Below, piece by piece: positions 1 through 5,393 of a DNA stretch of 8,167 nt. Source of the stretch: an uncultured Parasutterella sp. (GTDB lineage: Bacteria > Pseudomonadota > Gammaproteobacteria > Burkholderiales > Burkholderiaceae_F); assembly GCA_900766055.1 (NCBI GenBank), contig CAAFTZ010000079.1, positions 1-8,167 on the forward strand, in the 5' to 3' direction. The notes beneath the pieces are model-generated. The model was not told the DNA's origin. It worked only from the letters and a program-made list of their open reading frames with translations, and did no database searches. Each line of letters begins with the position of its first letter. The first letter of the stretch is position 1. The translations under genes and the position numbers were made by a program.

Positions 1-395
1 ATCGAGGTGCTCGCCAAAACCGAAGAAGTTTTTGAGCCGAGCAAAATTCCTTTTACCGGAGTATGGCCGTGGGAACCCATAACGATCAGCGTCGCCGAAA
101 TTTCCTGAGCATATTCGACAATGCGGTTTGTCGCCTTTCCGTAGGCGACTTTCATTTTGACTTTATAACCCGCGGCTTCTAAGGCTTTTTTAGCCGGCTT
201 CAAAATTTTCTTTGCGGCTTCATCCAAGATTTCCTCGGGATTGGGTAACTTGGAAGCAAGTTCGGAGGGAAGTTTTTTTTGAACGTTCAACAGATAGACA
301 GTATCGGTTTTCGCTCTGAGCGAAGAGTGTTCACAGATATATTCAATTGCTCTGTCGCTGTAAATACTACCGTCAATCGGTAAAAGAACTTTCAT
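1..395 (-). CDS. Universal stress protein (UspA family), 3' end cut by window edge
   Basis: The reading frame runs from an ATG at 395 to the left edge without a stop. It gives 131 residues of a family usually about 140-150 long, so only a short C-terminal strand is missing. The N-terminus MKVLLPIDGS is the typical first beta strand with the conserved Asp8. Near the end, MGSHGHTPVKGILLGS (residues 106-121) fits the ATP-binding signature G-2x-G-9x-G-[S/T] exactly, with Gly107, Gly110, Gly120 and Ser121. This suggests an ATP-binding, single-domain Usp that acts in the cytoplasm, probably as a dimer, in stress tolerance. A GGAGGG ribosome site (complement of 401-406) sits 5 bases before the ATG. 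An ATG 5 bases further upstream, at 400, hits a stop after two codons, so the start is clear. It lies 79 bases downstream of the M20 hydrolase gene on the same strand and could be co-transcribed with it; no convincing terminator separates them. Confidence 0.93.
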   Translation of the reverse strand, partial: MKVLLPIDGSIYSDRAIEYICEHSSLRAKTDTVYLLNVQKKLPSELASKLPNPEEILDEAAKKILKPAKKALEAAGYKVKMKVAYGKATNRIVEYAQEISATLIVMGSHGHTPVKGILLGSKTSSVLASTS

Positions 396-446
396 AACAT
401 CCCTCCGAGGGTTATTTTGTTAATTTCGATTTTAGTTTTGTTTTGT

Positions 447-464
447 GACCGCCGTATGACGGTC
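447..464. repeat. Short inverted repeat between the M20 and Usp genes
   Basis: GACCGCC and GACGGTC flank a GTAT loop, giving a stem of five outer pairs, one mismatch and one inner pair. It lies 11 bases past the M20 stop codon. The minus strand has no T run after it, only A-rich sequence, so it does not look like an intrinsic terminator. It may be an mRNA-stabilising or processing hairpin, or chance. Confidence 0.35.
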
Positions 465-474
465 AGCTGCTCGC

Positions 475-1665
475 TTACGAAGCGGCTCGGTTCAGCGCGA
501 TTGTCAGAAGACAAGCTGCTCCGATCGCAATCGCTTTGTCATTGAAATCGAATTCAGGATTATGAACAGAAGCGTTGTGTGTTTCGTCCTGAACGCCGAG
601 TCTGAACAAACATCCCGGTTTTGCCTGAAGCATAAATGAAAAATCTTCACCGCCGGCACGGCGAATCATCAGTTTGACCTTGTCCTGACCCAGCGCTTCT
701 TCGAGAAGTGCTTTTGCTTTTTCGACATGCTCGGGAGAGTTGAACATTGCGGGATAAAGTTTGGTGTATTCCAATTTACCCTGCATGTCATTTGAAAGTG
801 CAGTGCCGTCAACGATCTGCTGCATTCTTTGAATGATGATATCTTGAACTTCCTTTTCAAAAGAGCGAGTCGTTCCGACAATCGTTGCTGTCTTTTGCAC
901 AACGCTAGATCCTTTTTCATTTCCGCAGCTGATGCATCCGGCAGAAACAACCGCGGTCTGATTCGGGTCCACACTACGCGAAACGATGGTCTGGAGAGAA
1001 AGAACGCATTCGCATGCAGCAACTAAAGGATCTTTTGTTAAATGAGGGCGAGATCCATGACCGCCGACACCGGTAAATGTAATTTTGAAAATATCCGCAT
1101 TTGCCGTCGCAAAACCCGGAATAAATCCGACGCAGCCAACCGGAAGCATCGGTTCAGCATGAAGGGCATAAAATTCGTCAACTCCGAATTTCTGGACTAA
1201 ACCGTCTTCAATCATGTAGCGGCCGCCGGCGAAACCTTCTTCTCCCGGTTGGAAAATGGCGACTAATCTTCCGGCAAAATCTCTGTGCTGATTAATATAG
1301 TGAACAGCTGCGAGCAGGGTGCCGACATGACCGTCATGTCCGCAGGCATGCATCGTCATCGGAACTTTACTGCTCCATTCGACACCGGTTTTTTCTTCCA
1401 AGGGAAGTGCATCGGAATCTGCTCGAAGTCCGATCGTTTTCCCGGGACGGTTTCCTTCGATAACGGCAACGACTCCCGTGACGTTTGCGCCGCCGACGAA
1501 AGTTGAAATTTCTTTAATCCCGAAAGACTTTAGGGCTTCTACAATTTTTTCCTGAGTTTTCGGAAGATAAAGACCGATTTCCGGCTCTTCGTGAATGCAA
1601 TGACGAAACTGAGCACCGAGTTTGGCACTTTCTTCGAGTTGGAATGGCTTGATAATGATGGACAT
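475..1665 (-). CDS. M20-family metallo-amidohydrolase (aminoacylase / hippurate hydrolase-like)
   Basis: This 396-residue protein has the full length and motif order of the M20D peptidase-like amidohydrolases, which use two metal ions to cleave N-acyl amino acids and related amides in the cytoplasm. HACGHDGH (106-113) supplies the metal ligands Cys108 and His110. GEEGFAGG (141-148) supplies the catalytic base and bridging Glu pair (142/143). ALHAEP (167-172) supplies His169. HNPEFDF (368-374) supplies the C-terminal ligand His368. GGHGSRPH (201-208) belongs to the inserted lid/dimerisation domain, roughly residues 185-300. There is no signal peptide. The start is well supported: AAGGAG (complement of 1674-1679) lies 8 bases before the ATG. 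The exact substrate (hippurate, another N-acyl amino acid, or an aminobenzoyl-glutamate-like amide) cannot be told from sequence, so no gene symbol is given. Usp lies downstream on the same strand; the 2004 gene is divergent. Confidence 0.95.
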   Translation of the reverse strand: MSIIIKPFQLEESAKLGAQFRHCIHEEPEIGLYLPKTQEKIVEALKSFGIKEISTFVGGANVTGVVAVIEGNRPGKTIGLRADSDALPLEEKTGVEWSSKVPMTMHACGHDGHVGTLLAAVHYINQHRDFAGRLVAIFQPGEEGFAGGRYMIEDGLVQKFGVDEFYALHAEPMLPVGCVGFIPGFATANADIFKITFTGVGGHGSRPHLTKDPLVAACECVLSLQTIVSRSVDPNQTAVVSAGCISCGNEKGSSVVQKTATIVGTTRSFEKEVQDIIIQRMQQIVDGTALSNDMQGKLEYTKLYPAMFNSPEHVEKAKALLEEALGQDKVKLMIRRAGGEDFSFMLQAKPGCLFRLGVQDETHNASVHNPEFDFNDKAIAIGAACLLTIALNRAAS

Positions 1666-2003
1666 GAAAACTTCTCCTTGATTTTGATTTGTAACTATTC
1701 TAATCGGAGAAATCTCCCGTCTTTCAAGACCGGTCCCAAAAATTTTGCTGACAAAATAAAATTTTCTTTATTTTTGATAGAGATTTTCTGTTCAGATCTC
1801 TTATCTCAAAACAAGGAGCGGGTTTCTATGTAGAAAACAAACAGTAACGTTTCTTACATGTCGGATACGAAGGGCTCTCTTCTAGGACTAAATTTTTATT
1901 ATTATGGAAAGAGATCGAGGCCATTCGATCGATAAAATTAAAAACAAAATATCCCATAAAACAAAGTAAACGAAGGGCATTACCCTCTTTTTGAAGGAGA
2001 GAA
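1666..2003. other. Divergent intergenic region between the M20 and repeat-protein genes
   Basis: This 338-base stretch is AT-rich and holds no credible gene. Besides the possible M20 promoter it contains an AT-only 8-base inverted repeat (AAAATAAA 1753-1760 and TTTATTTT 1767-1774), a 6-base inverted repeat (GATCGA 1913-1918 and TCGATC 1925-1930, loop GGCCAT), and a weak 4-base hairpin, AGGG-CATTA-CCCT, just before the ribosome site of the plus-strand gene. I could not identify a strong plus-strand promoter. The best -10-like words are TATTAT near 1898-1906 and TAAAAT near 1933, both without a good -35. Confidence 0.5.
1697..1727 (-). promoter_or_regulatory. Possible promoter of the M20 gene, with an inverted repeat in the spacer
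   Basis: Read on the minus strand, TTGAAA (1722-1727) and TAGAAT (1697-1702) each match the sigma-70 consensus hexamers at five of six positions. The 19-base spacer is longer than the ideal 17. The spacer holds a 5-base inverted repeat, GGAGA-AA-TCTCC on the plus strand (1706-1717). A regulator site or chance are both possible. The -10 would lie about 30 bases before the start codon. Confidence 0.35.
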
Positions 2004-2324
2004 ATGGATACTAAAGCTTATTTGTATCGAAGAGAAGCCATCAAACGATGGACGCTTCTTTTCATAATTTCGCTTTTTTCCATGTTTGTTCTCGGCACGT
2101 ATGCTATTGCCGCTGAAAGATATTACGACAACAGCGGAAGGTACATGGGGCGAATGGACGACTCCGGAAGAATGTACGATAAAAACGGAAGATACCAAGG
2201 CCGAGTTTCGGAAGACGGACGATTTTATGACAACAGCGGTCGTTATCAGGGAAGGCAAAGTTCCGACGGTCGTTACTACGATAAGAGCGGAAGATATCAA
2301 GGCCGCATTCAAAACAACGACTAA
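2004..2324 (+). CDS. Small secreted four-repeat protein (beta-flower-like GRYQGR repeats)
   Basis: A 106-residue protein with a charged N-terminus (MDTKAYLYRREAIKR), a hydrophobic core at about 16-33 and a likely signal peptidase site after AIA or AIAA (residues 34-37). Nearly the whole mature part is four 17-residue repeats at 39-55, 56-72, 73-89 and 90-106. The consensus is R-[YMF]-Y-D-[NK]-[SN]-G-R-Y-[QM]-G-R followed by a variable turn ending in Gly (the last copy ends in Asp). Such Gly/Tyr/Arg repeats resemble short beta-hairpin repeats that I recall being called '5-fold beta-flower' proteins; this name is from memory and the fold here is inferred. The function is unknown. The product is probably periplasmic or exported; the hydrophobic stretch could instead stay as a membrane anchor. 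The start is supported by AAGGAG, 1994-1999, four bases before the ATG. It is a single-gene unit ended by a strong terminator. Confidence 0.85.
   Translation: MDTKAYLYRREAIKRWTLLFIISLFSMFVLGTYAIAAERYYDNSGRYMGRMDDSGRMYDKNGRYQGRVSEDGRFYDNSGRYQGRQSSDGRYYDKSGRYQGRIQNND
2118..2321 (+). repeat. Four tandem 51-base repeats encoding the 17-residue units
   Basis: The coding repeats are visible at DNA level with a 51-base period. Each unit holds a variant of GAYAANARCGGWMGNTAY followed by a GGNCGN- or GGRCGA-like segment. Units differ mainly at synonymous sites and in the variable turn, indicating duplication followed by divergence. Because 51 is a multiple of three, the other frames also stay open here, producing misleading overlapping ORFs. 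Confidence 0.85.
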
Positions 2325-2341
2325 AAATTCAGCAAAAAATG

Positions 2342-2366
2342 AGGTCCTCCGGGACCTTATTTTTTT
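2342..2366 (+). terminator. Intrinsic terminator of the repeat-protein gene
   Basis: AGGTCC and GGACCT form a perfect 6-base stem with a TCCG loop, followed by TTATTTTTTT. It starts 18 bases after the stop codon. A second inverted repeat, ATCCTC/GAGGAT (2367-2386), follows directly without its own T run. Confidence 0.92.
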
Positions 2367-2432
2367 ATCCTCAAATCCTAGAGGATGACACGATTAATTT
2401 TTATTTAACGGTCAAATTCGCATTATTAAGTA

Positions 2433-2448
2433 AGCTAATAAATTAGCT
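2433..2448. promoter_or_regulatory. Near-perfect palindrome upstream of the TRIC gene (possible operator)
   Basis: AGCTAAT-AA-ATTAGCT is a perfect 7-base inverted repeat with a two-base centre, about 105 bases before the TRIC start. It lies in AT-rich DNA between the previous terminator and the gene. The shape fits a dimeric regulator site, but AT-rich palindromes also arise by chance. I saw no convincing -35/-10 pair to place it against. Confidence 0.4.
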
Positions 2449-2552
2449 GTAACATTTGCTTCTCACTTATTGATTTTTAATGGTTTTTACCGAGTGCAGA
2501 GATCTTTTTTTTAATCTAATGTCGCAAAATAATTTTTTAGAAGATTCCTAAC

Positions 2553-3224
2553 ATGGAAATGGACGTCAGAGCGCTCAACGCGCTCATTCCCGTATTTGAC
2601 TTTGTCGGCATTGTCGCTTTCGCACTTTCCGGTGTGTTCGAAGGCATCAAAAGAAGAATTGACCCGGTCGGTGTTTTTATCGTCGCTTTTTCGACGGCAT
2701 TCGGCGGAGGGATGCTCCGTGATATTTTGATTGACCGCCGGCCGTTTTACTGGATCGATCATGAAGCGTACGTTGTCGCGACTTTCGTCATCTGCATGGC
2801 CGCACCGTTCATTTATAAATTTTTCCAGAGAACGAAACACGCCCATGACTGGTATATCTTTGCGGATGCCATCGGTCTCGGAATTTTCTGTATTTCCGGA
2901 ACGTCACTTTCATTGGCAGCCGGAGTGCCTTGGTTATCTTCCGTCATCATCGGATGTATCACGGGTGTGTTCGGCGGCTTGATGAGAGACTGCTTCTTAA
3001 ATCAGATGCCGGCTGTCGTTGCCGACCGCCAGCCTTATGCGGTTGTAGGTTTTATCGGATGCTGGTTCTACATCATGCTGTTAGAGCTGAAAGTTCCGGT
3101 TGATGCTGCACTTTGGGCAGGCTTCATTTTCATTACCGCTCTTCGTATGGCTTGTGTCTCGTTTAAGTGGAAGATCTCTTACTTCCTCAAAGAAGAACAA
3201 GAAAAAACCGCTCAAGAAAAATAA
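2553..3224 (+). CDS. TRIC / UPF0126 family membrane protein (YadS/YicG-like)
   Basis: A 223-residue, very hydrophobic protein with about seven membrane helices (approximately 10-29, 37-50, 70-90, 101-121, 127-145, 160-177, 183-203). The family has two related three-helix repeats plus a final helix. Both copies of its signature are visible: GGGMLRD at 51-57 and GGLMRD at 141-146. Each is preceded by a helix carrying an SG motif (ALSG 24-27, CISG 113-116). Bacterial members are homologues of animal trimeric intracellular cation channels and are thought to be trimeric monovalent-cation channels in the inner membrane; the physiological role in bacteria is unclear. The C-terminal tail (about 205-223) is charged and cytoplasmic in character. 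The ribosome site is weak. The frame is closed by a TAG 15 bases upstream, so the ATG at 2553 or the one two codons later is the start. It appears monocistronic, with a terminator on each side. Confidence 0.93.
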   Translation: MEMDVRALNALIPVFDFVGIVAFALSGVFEGIKRRIDPVGVFIVAFSTAFGGGMLRDILIDRRPFYWIDHEAYVVATFVICMAAPFIYKFFQRTKHAHDWYIFADAIGLGIFCISGTSLSLAAGVPWLSSVIIGCITGVFGGLMRDCFLNQMPAVVADRQPYAVVGFIGCWFYIMLLELKVPVDAALWAGFIFITALRMACVSFKWKISYFLKEEQEKTAQEK

Positions 3225-3230
3225 TCTATC

Positions 3231-3256
3231 CGGCCTGCATCAGCAGGCCGTTTTTT
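3231..3256 (+). terminator. Intrinsic terminator of the TRIC gene
   Basis: CGGCCTGC and GCAGGCCG form a perfect 8-base stem around an ATCA loop, followed by six T. It starts 7 bases after the stop codon. Confidence 0.95.
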
Positions 3257-3262
3257 CTGGTC

Positions 3263-3297
3263 AAAAAATCCTCCGGTGTTTTTCGCATCGGAGGATT
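3263..3297 (-). terminator. Intrinsic terminator of the malic enzyme gene
   Basis: On the minus strand the arms AATCCTCCGATG (3286-3297) and CACCGGAGGATT (3267-3278) pair over 12 bases with one G-U, around a 7-base loop (3279-3285). The stem is followed by a T run (A run 3263-3268 on the plus strand). It begins 21 bases past the malic enzyme stop codon and faces the TRIC terminator, only six bases away. Confidence 0.92.
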
Positions 3298-3317
3298 CTG
3301 TTAATCAGGACGAACGA

Positions 3318-4967
3318 TTATTCCTGAACGAAGTGAGCATGTTTCGGATCCCACATGGCATCCTTAACTGCCTTCTTCAGATCGGCAGGTTTTTCAATTC
3401 CGGCCAAGTTGTTGTCGAAGATGTAACCGGCTACTGCTGCACCGATCTCTGCAGAAATTTCACGAACCTGTGAAAGTGCAGGGTACAGGCTGCCGCGTTC
3501 CAGATCTTCAGGTTTGACCATATCAGCCAACACCTTGGCTGCCACCAAGAAGACATCATTCGGAATCAGTTTGGCACGGGCGAAAATAGCGCCGAGTCCG
3601 ATTCCCGGGAATACATAGTGGTTGTTGCCCTGACGGGGAACAAAGGTTTTTCCTTTGTATTCAACAGGGTTAAACGGAGAACCGCATGCGAACAAGCAAC
3701 GTCCGTCTGTGTACTTGTATGCTTCTTCGGCTGTACATTCTGCCTTCGAAGTCGGGTTGGAGAGGGCAAAGATGATCGGACGTTCGTCGATCTTAGCCAT
3801 TTCTTCCAGGCATTCTTTCGTGAAGGCGCCGCCCTGAGCAGATACACCGATAATTGCAGTCGGCTGAATCTCACGGATCGCATCCAGGAATGTTTCAGCC
3901 GGAGCATCTTCAGCGGCAAACGGCAGTTTGGCCGAAGTCAGCGGGGCAGTGCGTTTTTTGGTTACCAGTCCTTTGGAATCAAACAGTTTGATGCGACCCA
4001 AAGCTTCTTCTCTAGTCAATCCCTCTTCAACCATCGCGTCGGCGATTAAGTGTGCAATACCGGTTGCTGCGGAACCGGCACCCAAGAACAAGACCTTCTG
4101 ATCCTTGAGCTGCTGCTTGAGGACACGCATGGCAGAGAACATACCGGTCACAACAACCGATGCCGTTCCCTGAATATCGTCATTGAAGCAGGGGACTTTA
4201 TCCTTGTACTGATCCAAAAGATCATAGGCGTGACTGTTATGGAAGTCTTCGAACTGAATCACAACATTGGGCCAGCGCTCTCTGACGGCGTCCACAAATT
4301 CAGCAATCAAAGCGTCGTATTCCGGTCCGGTAACACGTTTCTGGCGAAGGCCCATGTAAAGCGGATCGTTCAAAAGTTCTTCATTATTCGTACCGACGTC
4401 GATGCAGACAGGCAGAGTCTTCTGGGGGTTAACACCGGCGCAAGCAGTGTAGAGAGCAAGCTTACCGACAGGGATGCCCATGCCGTTGACACCCAAGTCG
4501 CCTAAGCCGAGGATGCGCTGACCGTCCGTAACAACGATGATGTCGACATCTTTATGCGGAACGTTGGCAACCAACTGACGAACACGACCTTTGTCTTCGG
4601 TAGAGACATAAAGACCGCGGGCATAACGGAAGATGTGGCTGTACTGCAAACAGGCCTGTCCGACTGTCGGTGTGTAAACAATCGGAAGGAACTGGTCGAT
4701 GTAACGAACCAGCAGTTCGAAATACAAGGATTCGTCGGAGTTGTGGGCTCCTTCGAGAACGATGTATTTGTTGATGGGTTTTTCGTACGTGTCGATGATG
4801 CCTTTAAGGCGTGTTACTTGTTCGTCGAAAGTAGACACTCTCGGAGGGAGAAGACCTCTCAAACCCAGTTCGTCGCGTTCTTCCTCTGTGAAAGCACTGC
4901 TCTTATTGAACCAGGGATTTCTCAAAAGGTTAACACCCCTCAATGTTGTGTCTTTAATATCCGTCAT
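3318..4967 (-). CDS. maeA: Malic enzyme, large NAD(P)-dependent form
   Basis: A full-length 549-residue malic enzyme of the large type (E. coli MaeA/SfcA and the eukaryotic enzymes). It oxidatively decarboxylates L-malate to pyruvate and CO2, yielding NADH or NADPH, in the cytoplasm. Motifs in order: YTPTVGQACLQYS (98-110), with catalytic Tyr98; TDGQRILGLGDLG (147-159); VGKL, with catalytic Lys169; QFEDF, with metal ligands Glu240 and Asp241; CFNDDIQGTAS (260-270), with the third metal ligand Asp264; the dinucleotide-binding loop GAGSAATG (296-303); LSNPTSKAEC (402-411), with Asn404; and GNNHYVFPG (447-455), with malate-binding Asn448/449. All key residues are present. NAD use is favoured because this length class in bacteria is mostly NAD-linked; sequence alone does not settle it. 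AAGGA (complement of 4975-4979) lies 7 bases before the ATG. It has its own possible promoter and terminator and no co-directional close neighbour. Confidence 0.96.
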   Translation of the reverse strand: MTDIKDTTLRGVNLLRNPWFNKSSAFTEEERDELGLRGLLPPRVSTFDEQVTRLKGIIDTYEKPINKYIVLEGAHNSDESLYFELLVRYIDQFLPIVYTPTVGQACLQYSHIFRYARGLYVSTEDKGRVRQLVANVPHKDVDIIVVTDGQRILGLGDLGVNGMGIPVGKLALYTACAGVNPQKTLPVCIDVGTNNEELLNDPLYMGLRQKRVTGPEYDALIAEFVDAVRERWPNVVIQFEDFHNSHAYDLLDQYKDKVPCFNDDIQGTASVVVTGMFSAMRVLKQQLKDQKVLFLGAGSAATGIAHLIADAMVEEGLTREEALGRIKLFDSKGLVTKKRTAPLTSAKLPFAAEDAPAETFLDAIREIQPTAIIGVSAQGGAFTKECLEEMAKIDERPIIFALSNPTSKAECTAEEAYKYTDGRCLFACGSPFNPVEYKGKTFVPRQGNNHYVFPGIGLGAIFARAKLIPNDVFLVAAKVLADMVKPEDLERGSLYPALSQVREISAEIGAAVAGYIFDNNLAGIEKPADLKKAVKDAMWDPKHAHFVQE

Positions 4968-5014
4968 TTGTCATCCTTTATTCTGCACTTCATTGTGCGC
5001 TTGTGAATAACCGC

Positions 5015-5043
5015 ATTATCCATGAACACCTTCGTGCGTGCAC
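5015..5043 (-). promoter_or_regulatory. Possible malic enzyme promoter
   Basis: On the minus strand GATAAT (5015-5020) matches the -10 consensus at five of six positions and would give a leader of about 40 bases before the ATG at 4967. With a 17-base spacer the -35 position is GTGCAC (5038-5043), a poor match. Transcription from here may therefore need an activator. The -35 and most of the spacer lie inside the palindrome at 5030-5047. Confidence 0.45.
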
Positions 5044-5047
5044 GAAG
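5030..5047. promoter_or_regulatory. 18-base palindrome overlapping the possible malic enzyme promoter (operator candidate)
   Basis: CTTCGTGC-GT-GCACGAAG is a perfect 8-base inverted repeat with a two-base centre. It covers the -35 and half of the spacer of the possible malic enzyme promoter. A two-base loop is poor for an RNA hairpin but ideal for a dimeric DNA-binding regulator. I do not recognise the word as a known regulator's consensus. Confidence 0.55.
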
Positions 5048-5051
5048 TTTC

Positions 5052-5075
5052 AAAAAAAGAAGTCAGACTTCCTTT
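5052..5075 (-). terminator. Terminator-like hairpin upstream of the malic enzyme promoter
   Basis: On the minus strand AAAGGAAG (5068-5075) pairs with CTTCTTTT (5055-5062) around TCTGA, including one G-U pair. A run of seven T (5052-5058) overlaps and follows the stem. Its core is also a plain inverted repeat, GAAGTC-A-GACTTC. The stem is AU-rich and weak. It could end read-through from the GTPase operon or a small RNA transcribed from 5100-5350. Confidence 0.4.
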
Positions 5076-5225
5076 CCAACATTCGACAAGATTGCCTTAC
5101 ATGCAGAGTTATCGAATACCGAGCTTTTCTGCCGCTCGAACGAGAAAAAAGAAAAGATACTCTCTTTAATCCCGCGTTCTCTTAGGTCACTTTTAAAAAA
5201 CGCCTCTTAACGTACTTATTTCTAC

Positions 5226-5278
5226 CGGGCTCGGTCCTTAGAGACACGAAATAAATTTTATCACGCGGACTCGGGCCT
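5226..5278. repeat. Pair of 13-base imperfect direct repeats spaced 40 bases
   Basis: CGGGCTCGGTCCT (5226-5238) and CGGACTCGGGCCT (5266-5278) agree at 11 of 13 positions. They are G+C-rich islands in an AT-rich stretch and lie about four helical turns apart, so both would face a similar side of the DNA. No regulator is assigned. Confidence 0.4.
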
Positions 5279-5350
5279 CTATACGTTCCAAGGTTCAGAG
5301 TCATTGTCTGCAAAACACAACATTTCGTATTCTGCAGAAAATTATTCACT

Positions 5351-5386
5351 TGAAATTCCGCTCTGCACCCAAAATGCAGAGCGGAA
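5351..5386 (-). terminator. Terminator of the DUF2868-DUF3482 operon
   Basis: TTCCGCTCTGCA and TGCAGAGCGGAA form a perfect 12-base stem (5356-5367 and 5375-5386) around a 7-base loop, 7 bases past the GTPase stop codon. The T tract after it on the minus strand is short (TTTCA), so termination may be incomplete. The very stable stem would still protect the mRNA 3' end. Confidence 0.75.
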
Positions 5387-5393
5387 ATTGAGG

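Larger units (their letters stand above)
4968..5393. other. Non-coding region upstream of the malic enzyme gene
   Basis: A 426-base gap with no convincing gene; the short open frames in it lack ribosome sites and resemble no family I know. Besides the promoter, palindrome, hairpin and direct repeats listed separately, it contains TTCTGCAGAA (5330-5339), a perfect 10-base palindrome, and CGAGC/GCTCG arms (5120-5138). It is long for a bacterial intergenic region in an otherwise compact window, so an unrecognised small RNA or extended regulatory region is possible. Confidence 0.5.

Noticed and set aside
447..464. Terminator between the M20 and Usp genes
   Set aside because: The hairpin is short with a mismatch, and the minus strand has A-rich rather than T-rich sequence after it.
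1980..2312. Long open frame on the minus strand across the repeat-protein gene, plus a second plus-strand frame at 2086-2388
   Set aside because: The 51-base repeats contain no stops in several frames, so these stay open automatically. They lack ribosome sites and recognisable composition, while the 2004-2324 frame has a signal peptide, ribosome site and terminator.
2367..2386. Second terminator after the repeat-protein gene
   Set aside because: ATCCTC/GAGGAT forms a 6-base stem but no T run follows on either strand; it is probably incidental or accessory to the real terminator just before it.
4050..5006. Plus-strand open frames opposite the malic enzyme gene
   Set aside because: They are antisense shadows of a gene with every catalytic motif intact, and have no recognisable domains.
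5003..5210. Short plus-strand open frames of 60-62 codons upstream of the malic enzyme
   Set aside because: They overlap each other in different frames, lack good ribosome sites, have no recognisable features and cover the promoter and hairpins of the opposite strand.
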